Source of the DNA: DATLSM01 sp963722965
GTDB lineage: Bacteria > Actinomycetota > Thermoleophilia > Solirubrobacterales > 70-9
Direction of reading: 5' to 3'
Length of the DNA stretch: 64,000 nt
Assembly (NCBI GenBank): GCA_963722965.1
Contig: CAVROX010000007.1
Coordinates: 124,001-188,000, forward strand
In this document: positions 1 through 8,485 of the stretch, piece by piece
Layout of the letters: every line of letters begins with the position of its first letter
Position numbering within the stretch: the first letter of the stretch is position 1
Notes under the pieces: model-generated
What the model was told of the DNA's origin: nothing
Seen by the model: the letters and a program-made list of their open reading frames with translations, nothing else
The model's database searches: none
Made by a program: the position numbers and the translations under genes

Positions 1-1
1 T

Positions 2-751
2 GACGGACAGCTGAAGCTTTTGAACGCGAAGGTCCTGCTGGTCGGCGCTGGTGGCCTCGGCGCCCCCACTGCGCTCTATCTGGCGGCGGCTGGGGTCGGC
101 ACGGTCGGCCTCGTCGATGACGACGCGGTGGATGCTTCCAACCTGCAGCGTCAGGTGATCCACAACACCGAGCGGATCGGGATGCCGAAGACCCGCTCCG
201 CCCGTCTCACGATCGAGGCGCTCAATCCCGACGTCGAGGTCATCGAGCACCAGATGCGCCTTGACTCCTCCAACATCATCGAGACGATCGAGGGCTATGA
301 CCTGATCGTCGACGGGGCGGACAACTTCCCCACCCGCTATCTGCTAAACGACGCTTCGGTACGCCTGCGAAAGCCCGTCGTCTCTGCCTCGATCCTCGGC
401 TTTGACGGGCAGATCTCCACCTTTGTCCCCTTCGAGGGACCCTGCTACCGCTGCCTGTTCCCGACCCCGCCACCGGCCGAGCTGGCGCCAAGCTGCTCTG
501 CCAACGGCGTGCTCGGGGTGATGGCTGGGACGATGGGAACCCTGCAGGCCAACGAGGTGATCAAGCTTGTCCTCGGGGTCGGCGAGCCGCTGGTCGGCCG
601 CCTCCTCCTCTACGAGGCGCTCAGCACCCGCTTCACCGAGCTCAAGGTCCGGCGCGACCCGCAGTGCCCAATCTGCGGTGAGAACGCAGCGGAAATCCCG
701 GAGTCCGAGCTGGGCAAGTTCCCAGACTATGAGCTCTTCTGCGCCGGTTAG
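2..751 (+). CDS. moeB: MoeB/ThiF-family adenylyltransferase, 5' end cut off by window edge
   Basis: An E1-like enzyme that adenylates the C-terminal Gly-Gly of a ubiquitin-like sulfur carrier. The frame is open from base 2 and reads DGQLKLLNAKVLLVGAGGLG, which matches the interior of the family's N-terminus, so the true start lies upstream. The TTG at 20 is not a credible start. Visible: the GAGGLG nucleotide loop, the DxxDxSNLQRQ segment, the conserved APSCSANGVLG cysteine region and two zinc-type pairs, CYRC and CPIC. There is no C-terminal rhodanese domain, unlike mycobacterial MoeZ. The neighbours cysO, cysM and mec suggest its carrier is CysO, with sulfur supplied by a separate protein. 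A role in molybdopterin or thiamine synthesis cannot be excluded. Confidence 0.9.
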   Translation, partial: DGQLKLLNAKVLLVGAGGLGAPTALYLAAAGVGTVGLVDDDAVDASNLQRQVIHNTERIGMPKTRSARLTIEALNPDVEVIEHQMRLDSSNIIETIEGYDLIVDGADNFPTRYLLNDASVRLRKPVVSASILGFDGQISTFVPFEGPCYRCLFPTPPPAELAPSCSANGVLGVMAGTMGTLQANEVIKLVLGVGEPLVGRLLLYEALSTRFTELKVRRDPQCPICGENAAEIPESELGKFPDYELFCAG

Positions 752-771
752 CCGGTAGGTTTCCGGCTCAG

Positions 772-1045
772 ATGGCAACGGTTCGCATCCCCCCGGTTCT
801 GCGGCGCTCAAACCGGCGGCCAGTCCGAGGTTGACGCGTTCGGCTCCAACGTGGGCGAGGTTCTCCGGGCTCTGATCGCCGAGCATCCCAAGACCGAGGA
901 TCAACTCTTCGGCGCCGACGGTGATCTCAACCGCTACGTCAACGTTTACCTCAACGACGAGGATGTGCGGGTCCTCGACGGCCTCGACACCGCGGTCACC
1001 GAGGCTGACACGGTCGTGATTCTCCCGGCCATGGCCGGGGGCTGA
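772..1045 (+). CDS. cysO: CysO-type sulfur carrier protein (MoaD/ThiS fold), frame interrupted
   Basis: A small ubiquitin-like protein that carries sulfur as a C-terminal thiocarboxylate for cysteine synthesis. It ends in ILPAMAGG, the Gly-Gly tail of the family, and contains RYVNVYLNDEDVR, which closely resembles mycobacterial CysO. From the ATG at 772 the frame gives MATVRIPPVLRR and then stops. The rest (QTGGQSEVDAFGSNVGEVL...) continues one frame over, so there is one extra base near 800-812. Starting at GTG 851 would give 64 residues but would lose the first beta strand. Sequence error is the simplest explanation. Flanked by the activating enzyme and cysM. Confidence 0.75.
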
Positions 1046-1175
1046 GGCGCCCGCCGCCGTCTTCCTTGCTCGCCTGGATCGCATGCTGCCTGTCCTTGGT
1101 CTTCAGAAGAAGCTGGGGATAGACCGCCTGGGCGGGGTAGTGCGTCTGTCTGATCCTCTGGGCTCCTCGGGGTAA

Positions 1176-1411
1176 ATGCCAAAGATGGAGGACGAGCGAC
1201 GCCTGCCGCCCCAGCTACCGGGGGATGATGCCGCCGCCAAACGCGCTCAGAACCCGATTCCCGAAGCAAACGGCGAAGGTGTCGGTAAGTGGCGGTGGCT
1301 GGGAATCGGGATCGTCGGCTGGTTGATTACTGGCTTTGGGGGCCTGGTGTCTTGGTCTTGGTGCTGGCCTTCCTAGCCCAACTCCTGATCGCGAATTCGG
1401 GAGCTCACTAG
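1176..1411 (+). CDS. Possible small single-pass membrane protein, frame interrupted
   Basis: From ATG 1176 a charged N-terminus of about 40 residues leads into a hydrophobic stretch (WRWLGIGIVGWLITGFGGL). The frame then runs into WSWCWPS and stops at 1376. One frame over, the same DNA continues the hydrophobic run (VLVLVLAFLAQLLIANSGAH) to a TAG at 1409-1411. That makes a plausible single transmembrane helix if one base near 1345 is an error. No family recognised. It lies between cysO and cysM and could be unrelated to cysteine synthesis. Confidence 0.35.
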
Positions 1412-1601
1412 ATCCCGGTTTGGCTCCTTGGGCCTAGATGAGTTGCGCTTTGGCGACCGCCACTGCGCCAGATTGAGCGGGGTAGGCGGTCAGTCTGGAG
1501 CTTCGGTGCTGGCAGCTTTCGCATTTGCGTTTGCATGGTCAGCTTCTGGTGCTCGAGATCGCTAGTCGTGGTGCGCGACGGATCGGGGTCGCGCACCGGG
1601 C

Positions 1602-1607
1602 TATACT
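1602..1607 (+). promoter_or_regulatory. -10 element for leaderless cysM
   Basis: TATACT, followed by exactly 7 nt and then GTG at 1615. This is the spacing expected when transcription begins at the start codon. There is no Shine-Dalgarno sequence. No clear -35 element is visible. Confidence 0.6.
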
Positions 1608-1614
1608 TTTTGAA

Positions 1615-2579
1615 GTGACGGTGGAGGGCCTTCAGAAACGACCCTGTGGGGGGCGCTTTGGCAACATCGTCGAGTCGATCGGCAATACCCCGCTGGTCGA
1701 GTTGCCGCGACTTTCTCCCAAGCCGGAGGTGCGGATTTTCGCCAAGCTCGAGGGCCGCAACCCGACCGGTTCGGTCAAGGACCGCGTCGCCAAGGCGATG
1801 ATCGAGTCGGCCGAGGCCGACGGGTTGATCGAGCCGGGGCAGACGATCCTTGAGCCGACCTCGGGCAACACCGGCATCTCGCTGGCGATGATCTGCAGGC
1901 GCAAGGGCTACCCGCTGAAGGTGGTGATGCCTGACAACGTCACCGAGGAGCGCACCCAATTGCTGCGGATGTACGGGGCTGAGATCGTTTACTCAGAGGG
2001 CGCCAAGGGCTCCAACGGTGCGGTGGAGGTGGCGCTTGAGATGGCCAAGGACCCCGCCTTCTACATGCCCTACCAGTACGGCAACGAGGCCAATCCGCGT
2101 GCTCACTATGAGGGCACCGCCGTCGAGATCCTCGAAGAGCTAGACGAGGTGACCGCCTTCGTCGGCGGCCTGGGTACAGGTGGAACCCTGATGGGCAACG
2201 GGCGGCGCCTAAAGGAGAGGAACCCCGCGACCCTGATCGTCGCTGCCGAGCCGATGCAGGGGGAGATGGTCCACGGCCTTCGCTCGCTCGAAGACGGCTT
2301 CATCCCGCCGATCATCGACCTCTCCATCCTCGACCGCAAGATCATGGTCTCCAACCGCGATGCGTCGTTTGGACGAGGCGGTTGCTCGACGAGGAAGGGG
2401 TCTTTGCCGGCGTCTCCTCCGGGGCCATAGCTGCGATCGCGGTGCGGATCGCCGGCGAGCTGGAGGGTGGCAACGTCGTCTTCCTGATTCCCGACGACGG
2501 TTGGAAGTACCTCTCCTCGGGCGTCTACACCAAACCGATCGAGGACATCGAGAACCTCGATTCCACGGTCTGGTGGTAA
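1615..2579 (+). CDS. cysM: CysM-type cysteine synthase (CysO-dependent), frame interrupted
   Basis: PLP enzyme of the cysteine synthase family that joins sulfur from thiocarboxylated CysO to an activated serine (O-phosphoserine in the mycobacterial enzyme). Visible: SIGNTPLVELPRL, KLEGRNPTGSVKDR with the PLP lysine, EPTSGNTGISLAM, the glycine-rich GGLGTGGTLMG and a C-terminus with DGWKYLSSGVY. The tail resembles mycobacterial CysM more than CysK. The protein is whole only if one base is restored near 2362: before that the frame ends VSNRDA, and afterwards VVWTRRLLDEEGVFAGVSSGA continues one frame over. Start GTG 1615 is chosen because it sits 7 nt after a TATACT. Its stop nearly touches mec. 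Confidence 0.85.
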
Positions 2580-2590
2580 TCGAGGCATCG

Positions 2591-2989
2591 GTGCGGATCT
2601 CCCAGCGGTTGGTCGAGGAGATGATTGGCCATGCGCGGCAAGATCTTCCCAACGAGTGCTGTGGTTTGGTCGGCGGTAGGGATGGCGAGGCGGCTACCAT
2701 CGTCCGCGTCACCAACGCGGCCGCCAGCCCGCTGCGCTACGAGATGGACCCACAAGAGCAGTACGACGCGCTGAAGGCGATCGAAGACGACGGTGGTGAG
2801 CTTCTGGCGATCTACCACTCCCACACCAAGAGCGCCGCTTACCCCTCGCAGACCGACGTTAACCTGGCAGCAGCCTGGCCCGACCAGATCTATCTGATCG
2901 TCTCGCTGGCCGACGAGGACGCGCCGGAGCTGAAGGGCTACCTTCTAAGGGATCTGAGGATCGCCGATGCCGAGGTCACTATCTCATAG
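2591..2989 (+). CDS. mec: Mec-type JAMM metallopeptidase (M67 family)
   Basis: Zinc peptidase that releases cysteine from the CysO-cysteine adduct, the last step of the pathway. The JAMM signature is complete: an upstream glutamate in the NECCGLVGG region, YHSHT, then SAAYPSQTD giving H-x-H-x10-D. Length (132 residues from GTG 2591) fits the family. GTG 2573, overlapping the cysM stop, is an alternative start. Immediate linkage to cysM and cysO is the main reason to assign the cysteine role rather than a deubiquitinase-like one. Confidence 0.85.
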   Translation: MRISQRLVEEMIGHARQDLPNECCGLVGGRDGEAATIVRVTNAAASPLRYEMDPQEQYDALKAIEDDGGELLAIYHSHTKSAAYPSQTDVNLAAAWPDQIYLIVSLADEDAPELKGYLLRDLRIADAEVTIS

Positions 2990-3291
2990 CCAAAGCCACG
3001 GGACCCCTGCCGGGGGCGCCGGTGGCGGCGGGGGCGACGCGGAGGGCGAGGGTGGTGGTGGCGGCGGGGGCGGCGGCAAGCTTGTCAAAGTCGCCTTCGC
3101 GCCCAGCCTGGTCGAGGCCGAGATGATCCAGGGCCTGCTCTCCGAGCACGGCATCCCCAGCATGCTCAAGCGCGGCCCCGGCTTTGACGTGCCGGAGTTC
3201 ATGCCGGTCGGTCCTCGCCAGGTTTTCGTCGACCGAGGCATCGGCGGCGAAGGCGCGCGAGGTGCTCGAGGGAACTCCCGGCGCCAGCTAG
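2967..3291 (+). CDS. DUF2007 family protein with poly-glycine leader, frame interrupted
   Basis: A small putative signal-transducing domain of about 70 residues (KLVKVAFAPSLVEAEMIQGL..., HGIPSMLKRGPGFDVPEF...). It follows a low-complexity Gly-rich leader encoded by a run of GGN codons at about 3010-3078. The only in-frame ATG is at 2967, inside the end of mec. At about 3236 the frame must move by one base. Then ASAAKAREVLEGTPGAS and a TAG at 3291 complete a normal DUF2007 C-terminus. Function unknown. The Gly-rich leader is unusual and its start is uncertain. Confidence 0.6.
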
Positions 3292-4045
3292 CCGACGCTG
3301 GGTCGGGCGATTGCGCGCAGGTAATCACGCCAAGCGTTCTCAATCTCGCCGACCCGGGCCTCGAAAGCGGCTTCCAAGGTCGGCTTTGCACCGCCGGGAA
3401 GCAACCGCAGGGCGAGCGCTCGACAGGCATCCGGTCCGCGTTCTTGCTCGAGCAGGTCGAAGATCGTGCCGCCGAGGATCACCGCGTCTCGGCGGGAGGG
3501 GGGAAAGGAAGGGCGGGCGCTCTCCCGGAGGCGGCGGATCACCGCCGCCCTGTAGAGGCTCGACCTGGCGGGCGAAGTACTGGGCGCCGCCCTCCGCCAG
3601 CCAGGCCCAGCTCAGGTAGCGGGCAAAGCGACGCGGCGTCCAGGAGGGAGGGAGGTCGGGGTTGTTGGCCGCGATCACCAGCTGTGCGTAGAGCCGCTCG
3701 GCGGTGCCGCGCAGCGCCTCGCGCGAGTCCTCCCCCGCGGCGCGGCGCTCCATATGGGGGTCGTTCAACACGTGCACCTCGGTCGCCATCGCCCAGCCGG
3801 CCAGGTAGCGCCTCCCAGCCGGCGCCGCAGACCAGCGCGCCGCCGGCAGGAAGGGGTGTGCCATCGCCAGCCAGGCCGGGTTGGTGTGGACGACAACGGT
3901 GACGTCGCCGGGCACCAGCTCAAAGCCGTCCTCCAGCCGCAACCGCAGGTCCTCCATCCGGTCGAGCGTGCGCTCCGCGAAAGCCGTATCGCCACTGTCA
4001 TGGCGGGCGGTAAAGCTAAGGGATCTGCGTCTCGACCCAGGGCAT
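3288..4045 (-). CDS. Conserved hypothetical protein of Thermoleophilia type, frame interrupted twice
   Basis: Reading from ATG 4045 (MPWVETQI...) the frame shifts once near 4022. It then runs through SFTARHDSGDTAFAERTLDR, TNPAWLAMAHPFLPAARW, GWAMATEVHVLND and LSWAWLAEGGAQYFARQ. It shifts again near 3545 into RRLRESARPSFPPSRRD and GGTIFDLLEQERG, ending at 3288. The whole is about 250 residues. The pattern resembles a soluble family I associate with this bacterial class, possibly a decayed peptidase MA-like fold since LAEGGAQYF sits where such enzymes carry their zinc helix, but no HExxH is present. Function unknown. Both shifts look like single-base sequence errors. Confidence 0.55.
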
Positions 4046-4080
4046 GGGCCGAGACGTACTAGCCGTTATTCAAGACGAAC

Positions 4081-4713
4081 TTAGACCAGGAGGGCTTCTG
4101 CGTCGCCCGCGCAGACTGACTGGATCTCCTGGCGGGCGCGGTCGAACTCCTCCTCAGCCATCACGGGGGTACCCTCAAAGGGTAGATCGCGGTCGATCTC
4201 CACCCAGGAGCGACAGCCGTGGTACTCGTCACGGACTCGCACCGTGACCGGGCGGGGGATGCGGTGGACCCGCAGCAGCAGGACGTGAAGCGGATGGCGC
4301 CGCTTCCAGTTGAGCCGCTTCTCGGCGTAATCAGGGGTCCAGACGTAGAAGGGCGAGAGGCTGTCGAGGGCGCGGCGGTCGGTGATCGTGAAGTGGTCGG
4401 TCACCTCGGCCCAGGCGCGCAGCCGCACCCGTTCGGGTTGGGAGATGCCGCCGTCTTGGATCAGCGCCCTCGGCGGGGGCTCCTCGTCGGGCCAGACCCC
4501 CTCTTCAAGCGCCCGGCGCAGCTCGGGGTGGTGGGACTCACGCACCAAGTCGTTTTGCTGGTGATCGAAGGTTGGGTAGAGGAAGAAGCGCTCGTGCTCC
4601 AGCTCAAAGTGCTTGTTCTCCTCGCGGATGCCGCCCTTGCGGAGGGTGAGCAGCTGCTCACCCTCGGCCAGTGCACGCACCGTTACGGCCCATTCCTTGA
4701 AAGCGATCGGCAT
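4081..4713 (-). CDS. DUF1802 family protein
   Basis: About 210 residues starting MPIAFKEWAVTVRALAEGEQ, followed by LLTLRKGGIREENKHFELE and FFLYPTFDHQ. These are the hallmarks of DUF1802, a bacterial family of unknown function. The C-terminal half has a conserved WAEVTDHF...FYVWTPDYAEKRLNWKR region. ATG 4713 is preferred because the family begins a few residues before KEWA. A longer frame to 4827 adds residues with no resemblance to the family. Downstream of nadB on the same strand. No role can be inferred from context. Confidence 0.75.
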   Translation of the reverse strand: MPIAFKEWAVTVRALAEGEQLLTLRKGGIREENKHFELEHERFFLYPTFDHQQNDLVRESHHPELRRALEEGVWPDEEPPPRALIQDGGISQPERVRLRAWAEVTDHFTITDRRALDSLSPFYVWTPDYAEKRLNWKRRHPLHVLLLRVHRIPRPVTVRVRDEYHGCRSWVEIDRDLPFEGTPVMAEEEFDRARQEIQSVCAGDAEALLV

Positions 4714-4872
4714 TTGGAAGCTGTACCTGAGAAGGTCGTGAAAATCAGTGACTGAGAGAGGCGCCTCTGCCCCTGTCTGGACGGTCGATCCGCCCGGAGC
4801 TGGGCATTTTAGACCAGCCCGGTCCAATCGCCAAATTAATCCTTCTTAAACATGCCAGATCAAGGCGGACCC

Positions 4873-6290
4873 TCAATCCCATCGCTCCCGGCGGATCTCG
4901 CCGGTAGCGGAGAGGAGGAGGTGGACCCCGTCGAGCTCATGGTCGAGGGCCGGAAAGTCGGTTCGCAGGTGACCGCCGCGGGACTCCCGCCGCTCCAGCG
5001 CCGCGGCGGCGATCCCCCGGGCGAGCGGGTAGGCGTCAGCCGGCCAGCTCGCGCAGACCCGGCGCCCGCCGCAACGGGCCGGCGAGTCGCCACACAGCGT
5101 CGCGCGTCTCGTCGGTGGGCGGCGTAAAGCGCCACTCGGGAATCGGCGGACGCCGGGTGATCGCCACCTCGCCCAGGGCCGCCAGCGCAGTTCGGCTGCC
5201 GAACACGAAACACTCGCTTAGCGAGTTGGAAGCGAGCCGGTTGGCACCGTGCAGCCCGGTGCAAGAACACTCGCCGACCGCGTACAGCCCGGGCAGCGAG
5301 GAGCGCCCCTCGAGGTCGACCGCGATCCCACCCATCACGTAGTGGGCGGCCGGTGCGACCGGCACGGGCGATGAGCGAGGCTCCAGCCCCGCTTCGGCCA
5401 GGATCTTGAAAACGCTGGGGAAGCGGGCCGGGTCAACTCCGCGCAGATCAAGGCTGACCTGGGTCGCTGCCGTCTGCCTCGGTGCGCTCGAGGATGGCGG
5501 CGGTCACAGCGTCCCGCGGTGCCAGCTCGTCGGTGAAACGCTGACCCGCGGCGTCCAGCAGGGTCGCGCCCTCACCGCGCACCGCCTCGGTGATCAGCAT
5601 TCCGTCAAAACGGGTTCCGGGCAACGCCAGCGCGGTCGGGTGGAACTGGCAGAACTCGAGGTCGGCCAGCTCCGCGCCCGCCGCCTGGCCCAGGACCGGG
5701 CCAGCGCCGATCGCGCCGCGCGGATTGGTTGTCCGTCGCCACAGGGCGGCGGCCCCGCCGGTTGCCAGCACGGTCGCGCTGGCGGCGATCGGTTGCGCCT
5801 CGCTCAGCACCCCGAAGCAGCGCTCGCCGTCGCTCCAAAGCGCCGTCGCCGAGGTCCGCTCGCGCACCTCTATCCGCGGATCGGCGGCGACCATCGCGGC
5901 AAGCTTTGAGGTGATCTCATGTCCGGTCTGGCTGCCGCCGGAATGGACGATGCGCCGCCGCGTGTGGCCGCCCTCCAGAGCAAGGGCAAGCTCCCCGTCC
6001 TGCTCGAGGTCAAAGCCGACGCCGCGCTCGCGCAGATCCCACACCGCCGCCGGGGCCTCCTGGACCAAAACCTGAACGGCGGCGGGCCGGCACAGCCCGC
6101 GCCCCGCCGCGATCGTGTCGACGGCGTGCTGGGCTGGGGAGTCGCCCGGCTCAAGCGCCGCGGCGAGGCCGCCCTGGGCCCAGAAGCTGGCGCTCTGGGA
6201 GAGCGGCGTTCGGGAGATAAGGCAGACGGAGCCGCCGAGCTCGGCGGCGCGCAGCGCCGTCCAGAGTCCGGCCGCGCCGCCGCCGATCAC
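4873..6290 (-). CDS. nadB: L-aspartate oxidase, frame interrupted twice
   Basis: Flavoprotein oxidising L-aspartate to iminoaspartate, the first step of NAD synthesis. Visible: the FAD-binding GGGAAGLW at the N-terminus, FWAQGGLAAAL, GGHTRRRIVHSGG, LEFCQFHPTAL, HYVMGGIAVDLEGR and GLYAVGECSCTGLHGANRLA. The C-terminal segment RRESRGGHLRTDFP is also typical. Three pieces in different frames must be joined, with shifts near 5450 and near 5038. The ends fit perfectly, so these are most likely single-base errors. GTG 6290 is the only start available, but family members begin about ten residues earlier (TEFDVAVIGGG is encoded upstream), so the start is uncertain. nadA and nadC are not in the window. 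Confidence 0.8.
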
Positions 6291-6316
6291 GGCGACGTCG
6301 AACTCGGTCGTTTCGG

Positions 6317-6736
6317 CTATCGCCGCCCCGCCTCTCGGCGGATCGACTCGACCTGGTCGCGAAGCCAGGCGGCCGCCGCCTCCCTTGCGCGAGCCTGGCC
6401 CTCGCCGATCGTCTTCTCGGCCTCGGCGGCACGCCGCTCCGCCGCCTCGACGCGCTTCTCAGCCGCCTCGGCCTGGGCCTCGATTTCAGCGAGGCGGCCT
6501 TCGGCGGCGGCGATCGCCTCTCGCTTGGCCTCGCGCTCGCGGCGCAGCTCACCCGCTGCCTCCGCGGCGCTCAGTCGCTCCTTCTCGAGGTTGGCTTCCA
6601 GAGCCCGCACCTCGGCGATCGCCCGCTGCTCGGCCGCCTCGGCCGCCTCCATCGCCTCCCGCAGCCGCCGCTCGGCCTCCGCTACCTGCGCGTCAAGGCT
6701 TTCACCGCTCGCTCCGCTCGTCCTCTCGCTCGCCAT
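6317..6736 (-). CDS. Coiled-coil protein of unknown function
   Basis: 139 residues, almost entirely Ala/Glu/Arg-rich heptads (AEAERRLREAMEAAEAAEQR, LRREREAKREAIAAAEGRLA), predicting one long alpha-helical coiled coil from about residue 15 to 125. No signal peptide or membrane segment. It lies 18 bases after the glycosyltransferase stop and just ahead of nadB on the same strand. The composition makes homology weak evidence. No function can be assigned. Confidence 0.65.
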   Translation of the reverse strand: MASERTSGASGESLDAQVAEAERRLREAMEAAEAAEQRAIAEVRALEANLEKERLSAAEAAGELRREREAKREAIAAAEGRLAEIEAQAEAAEKRVEAAERRAAEAEKTIGEGQARAREAAAAWLRDQVESIRREAGRR

Positions 6737-6754
6737 CGTCGCCGGATCAATCTA

Positions 6755-7698
6755 TTACGGGCGGGCGAGGACGTCGCGGTAGGCCTCGACAACCCGCTCG
6801 GCCATCCGCGCGGCGGAAAGCGATGCGGCGCGAACGGACCCGGCGACGCGGGGGTCGGCTCAGCCTCAAGGTGCGGGCGGACGGCGGCGCTCCAGGCTGT
6901 CGTCTCGAAGGGCGCGCAGAGGCAGCCCGCGATCCCGCCCAGCGCGTAGGGGGCGATCCCGACTGGAGTCGAGAGCACCGGAACATTGCAGGCGAGCGCC
7001 TCGACGCAGGCAAGGCCGAAGCCCTCATACTCGGAGGTGACCAGGACCGCGTTGGCGGCGTTGATCCAAAGCTGCATGCGGGCGGGGTCGATCGCGCCGC
7101 CGGTGAGCAGCTGCACCCCGCATGCGAGCGCCACGGCCGCCGCCCGATCGTGGCGCTTCTCGGGCCGAGCCGGGTTGGCGGGGAAGAGCAGATAGCGGCC
7201 GCCCGGATCAAGGCCGAGCGCCGCCCGCGCCTGGCTGCGCGGCGCAGGCCCAAACCGACCTAGGTCTGCTCCGCAGGGCAGCACCGCCGCCCCCGGTACG
7301 GGGGGCAATCCCGGCCTGCCGTCCTCGGGCCAAAACAGAGCCCGTGAGACGGCGGAGACCAGGTCCGCCCGCCATGCCAACCGCCTCGAGAGCGGGCCGA
7401 CAAGGCCGTGGCGGACGTCGGTGCCGTGAAAGGTGACCACCAGTGGACGCGCCCCAGCCAGCCGCGCGCACCAGCCCGCTAACCCGTAGTGGGCGTGGAC
7501 TAGGTCAAAGCTTTCACGGCGAAGCTGTGTGCGCAGCCGCCGCGTCGCGGGCAGGTACTCGCCTCTGCCCCGGGGGAAGGCGAAGACATCGACCTCGACG
7601 CCAAGACGGCGCACCGCATCGATCTGGTCGCGCACCCACTGCCCCCGCTGGGGTGCCCCGGGGTCGGGGACGAAGTTGGTGACGAGGAGAACCCGCAT
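6755..7698 (-). CDS. Glycosyltransferase family 4 (GT-B fold), C-terminus in shifted frame
   Basis: Transfers a sugar from a nucleotide donor to an unknown acceptor, probably cell-surface glycan or lipid. N-terminal domain starts MRVLLVTNFVPDPGAPQRG with HAHYGLAG and VVTFHGTDVRHG. The donor domain has FPANPARPEKRHD and the E-x7-E signature in SEYEGFGLACVEA. At about 6850 the frame drifts into low-quality sequence. One frame over, RVAGSVRAASLSAARMAERV runs to a TAA at 6755-6757 and makes a normal C-terminus. ATG 7698 is chosen over ATG 7701 because it lies 6 nt after a TACGCT element. Confidence 0.75.
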
Positions 7699-7704
7699 CA
7701 TCCG

Positions 7705-7710
7705 AGCGTA
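7705..7710 (-). promoter_or_regulatory. -10 element for glycosyltransferase
   Basis: On the minus strand TACGCT is followed by 6 nt and the second of two adjacent ATG codons (7698). No ribosome-binding site intervenes, so a leaderless transcript is likely. Confidence 0.45.
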
Positions 7711-7741
7711 TCCCCGCAGCGAGGAACCGGGAGCCCCTATC

Positions 7742-8479
7742 TCATCGCTTCAGCGATCGCAGCCAGCTGCTCGGGCCGATCAGAATGCGGGCCTCCGGCC
7801 GCATCCAACGCAGCACCGAGAGCAGTTCTGGCTGGCGTAGGGAGACGCAGCCGGCCGTCGGTCCGCCGGTCTGCACGTGCAGGAAGATCCCCGACCCCCG
7901 TCCGTAGACGGGGTGGTTGTAGTTGAAGTCGATCACGGCGGCGTAGCGGTAGGCGAGCTCGTGGTTAATCCAGAGGTCCTCGTCGGCGGGCGCGCAAGGA
8001 CGGCGCACCACCCAGCGGTTGTAGTCGGCCCGCGTCCCCGACCAACACGAACCGGGCACCAGCCGACGCCACCGGAAGCCGGTCACGCCAGGGTCCGGGC
8101 GGGAGCCGAAGTCATAGACGAAGCCGTAATCGCCGATCGGGGTGGTGCCGTCGCCGGAGTGCCGTCGCGCCGGGTCAGAGAGGCCGTTGAACCCGATCCT
8201 GGCTGGCATCGCCCCCCGAACGACCTGCCATCTGCTTCCCTGCAATCGGTAGGTCCGGGCGGTCGCATAGGTGGTCCCCGTCCCCCTGGTGGCGATCTCG
8301 ATGACCTGCCTGGCTAGGCCCAGGCCGCGCATCCCGTTCGGATTGACAGCGGGTGCACCCGGCGTCGCCGCGGCGATCGGTGCGCTCAGGGTCATCAGCG
8401 CGAGTGCGAGTGCGAAGCACAAGGCGGCGAGGGCCCGGCGATCCCGGGGGCTAGGGGGGACGCGGAGCCAGCGGCTCAT
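7742..8479 (-). CDS. Secreted L,D-transpeptidase-like protein (YkuD fold)
   Basis: 245 residues with an N-terminal signal peptide (LAALCFALALALMTLSAPIAAA). The catalytic domain contains DGTTPIGDYGFVYDFGSRPD, the substrate-side IDFNYNHPVYGRGSGIFLHV and TAGCVSL, which carries the nucleophile cysteine of the YkuD family in its usual H-x(n)-G-C-V context. Such enzymes form 3-3 cross-links in peptidoglycan or attach proteins to it. The gene follows a larger L,D-transpeptidase after only 6 bases, so the two are probably co-transcribed and work on the same wall. Confidence 0.8.
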   Translation of the reverse strand: MSRWLRVPPSPRDRRALAALCFALALALMTLSAPIAAATPGAPAVNPNGMRGLGLARQVIEIATRGTGTTYATARTYRLQGSRWQVVRGAMPARIGFNGLSDPARRHSGDGTTPIGDYGFVYDFGSRPDPGVTGFRWRRLVPGSCWSGTRADYNRWVVRRPCAPADEDLWINHELAYRYAAVIDFNYNHPVYGRGSGIFLHVQTGGPTAGCVSLRQPELLSVLRWMRPEARILIGPSSWLRSLKR

Positions 8480-8485
8480 TTCGGG

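Noticed and set aside
2967..3902. A 311-codon reading through DUF2007 into later DNA
   Set aside because: Past about 3236 it is the antisense shadow of the minus-strand hypothetical gene. The shifted frame ends properly at 3291.
5036..5460. Programmed frameshifting in nadB
   Set aside because: No slippery heptamer or downstream structure stands out, and nearby unrelated genes show the same kind of break, so error is simpler.
6115..7263. 382-codon plus-strand frame over the nadB-glycosyltransferase region
   Set aside because: Composition is typical of an antisense shadow (long runs of Arg, Pro, Ser), and real minus-strand genes occupy the DNA.
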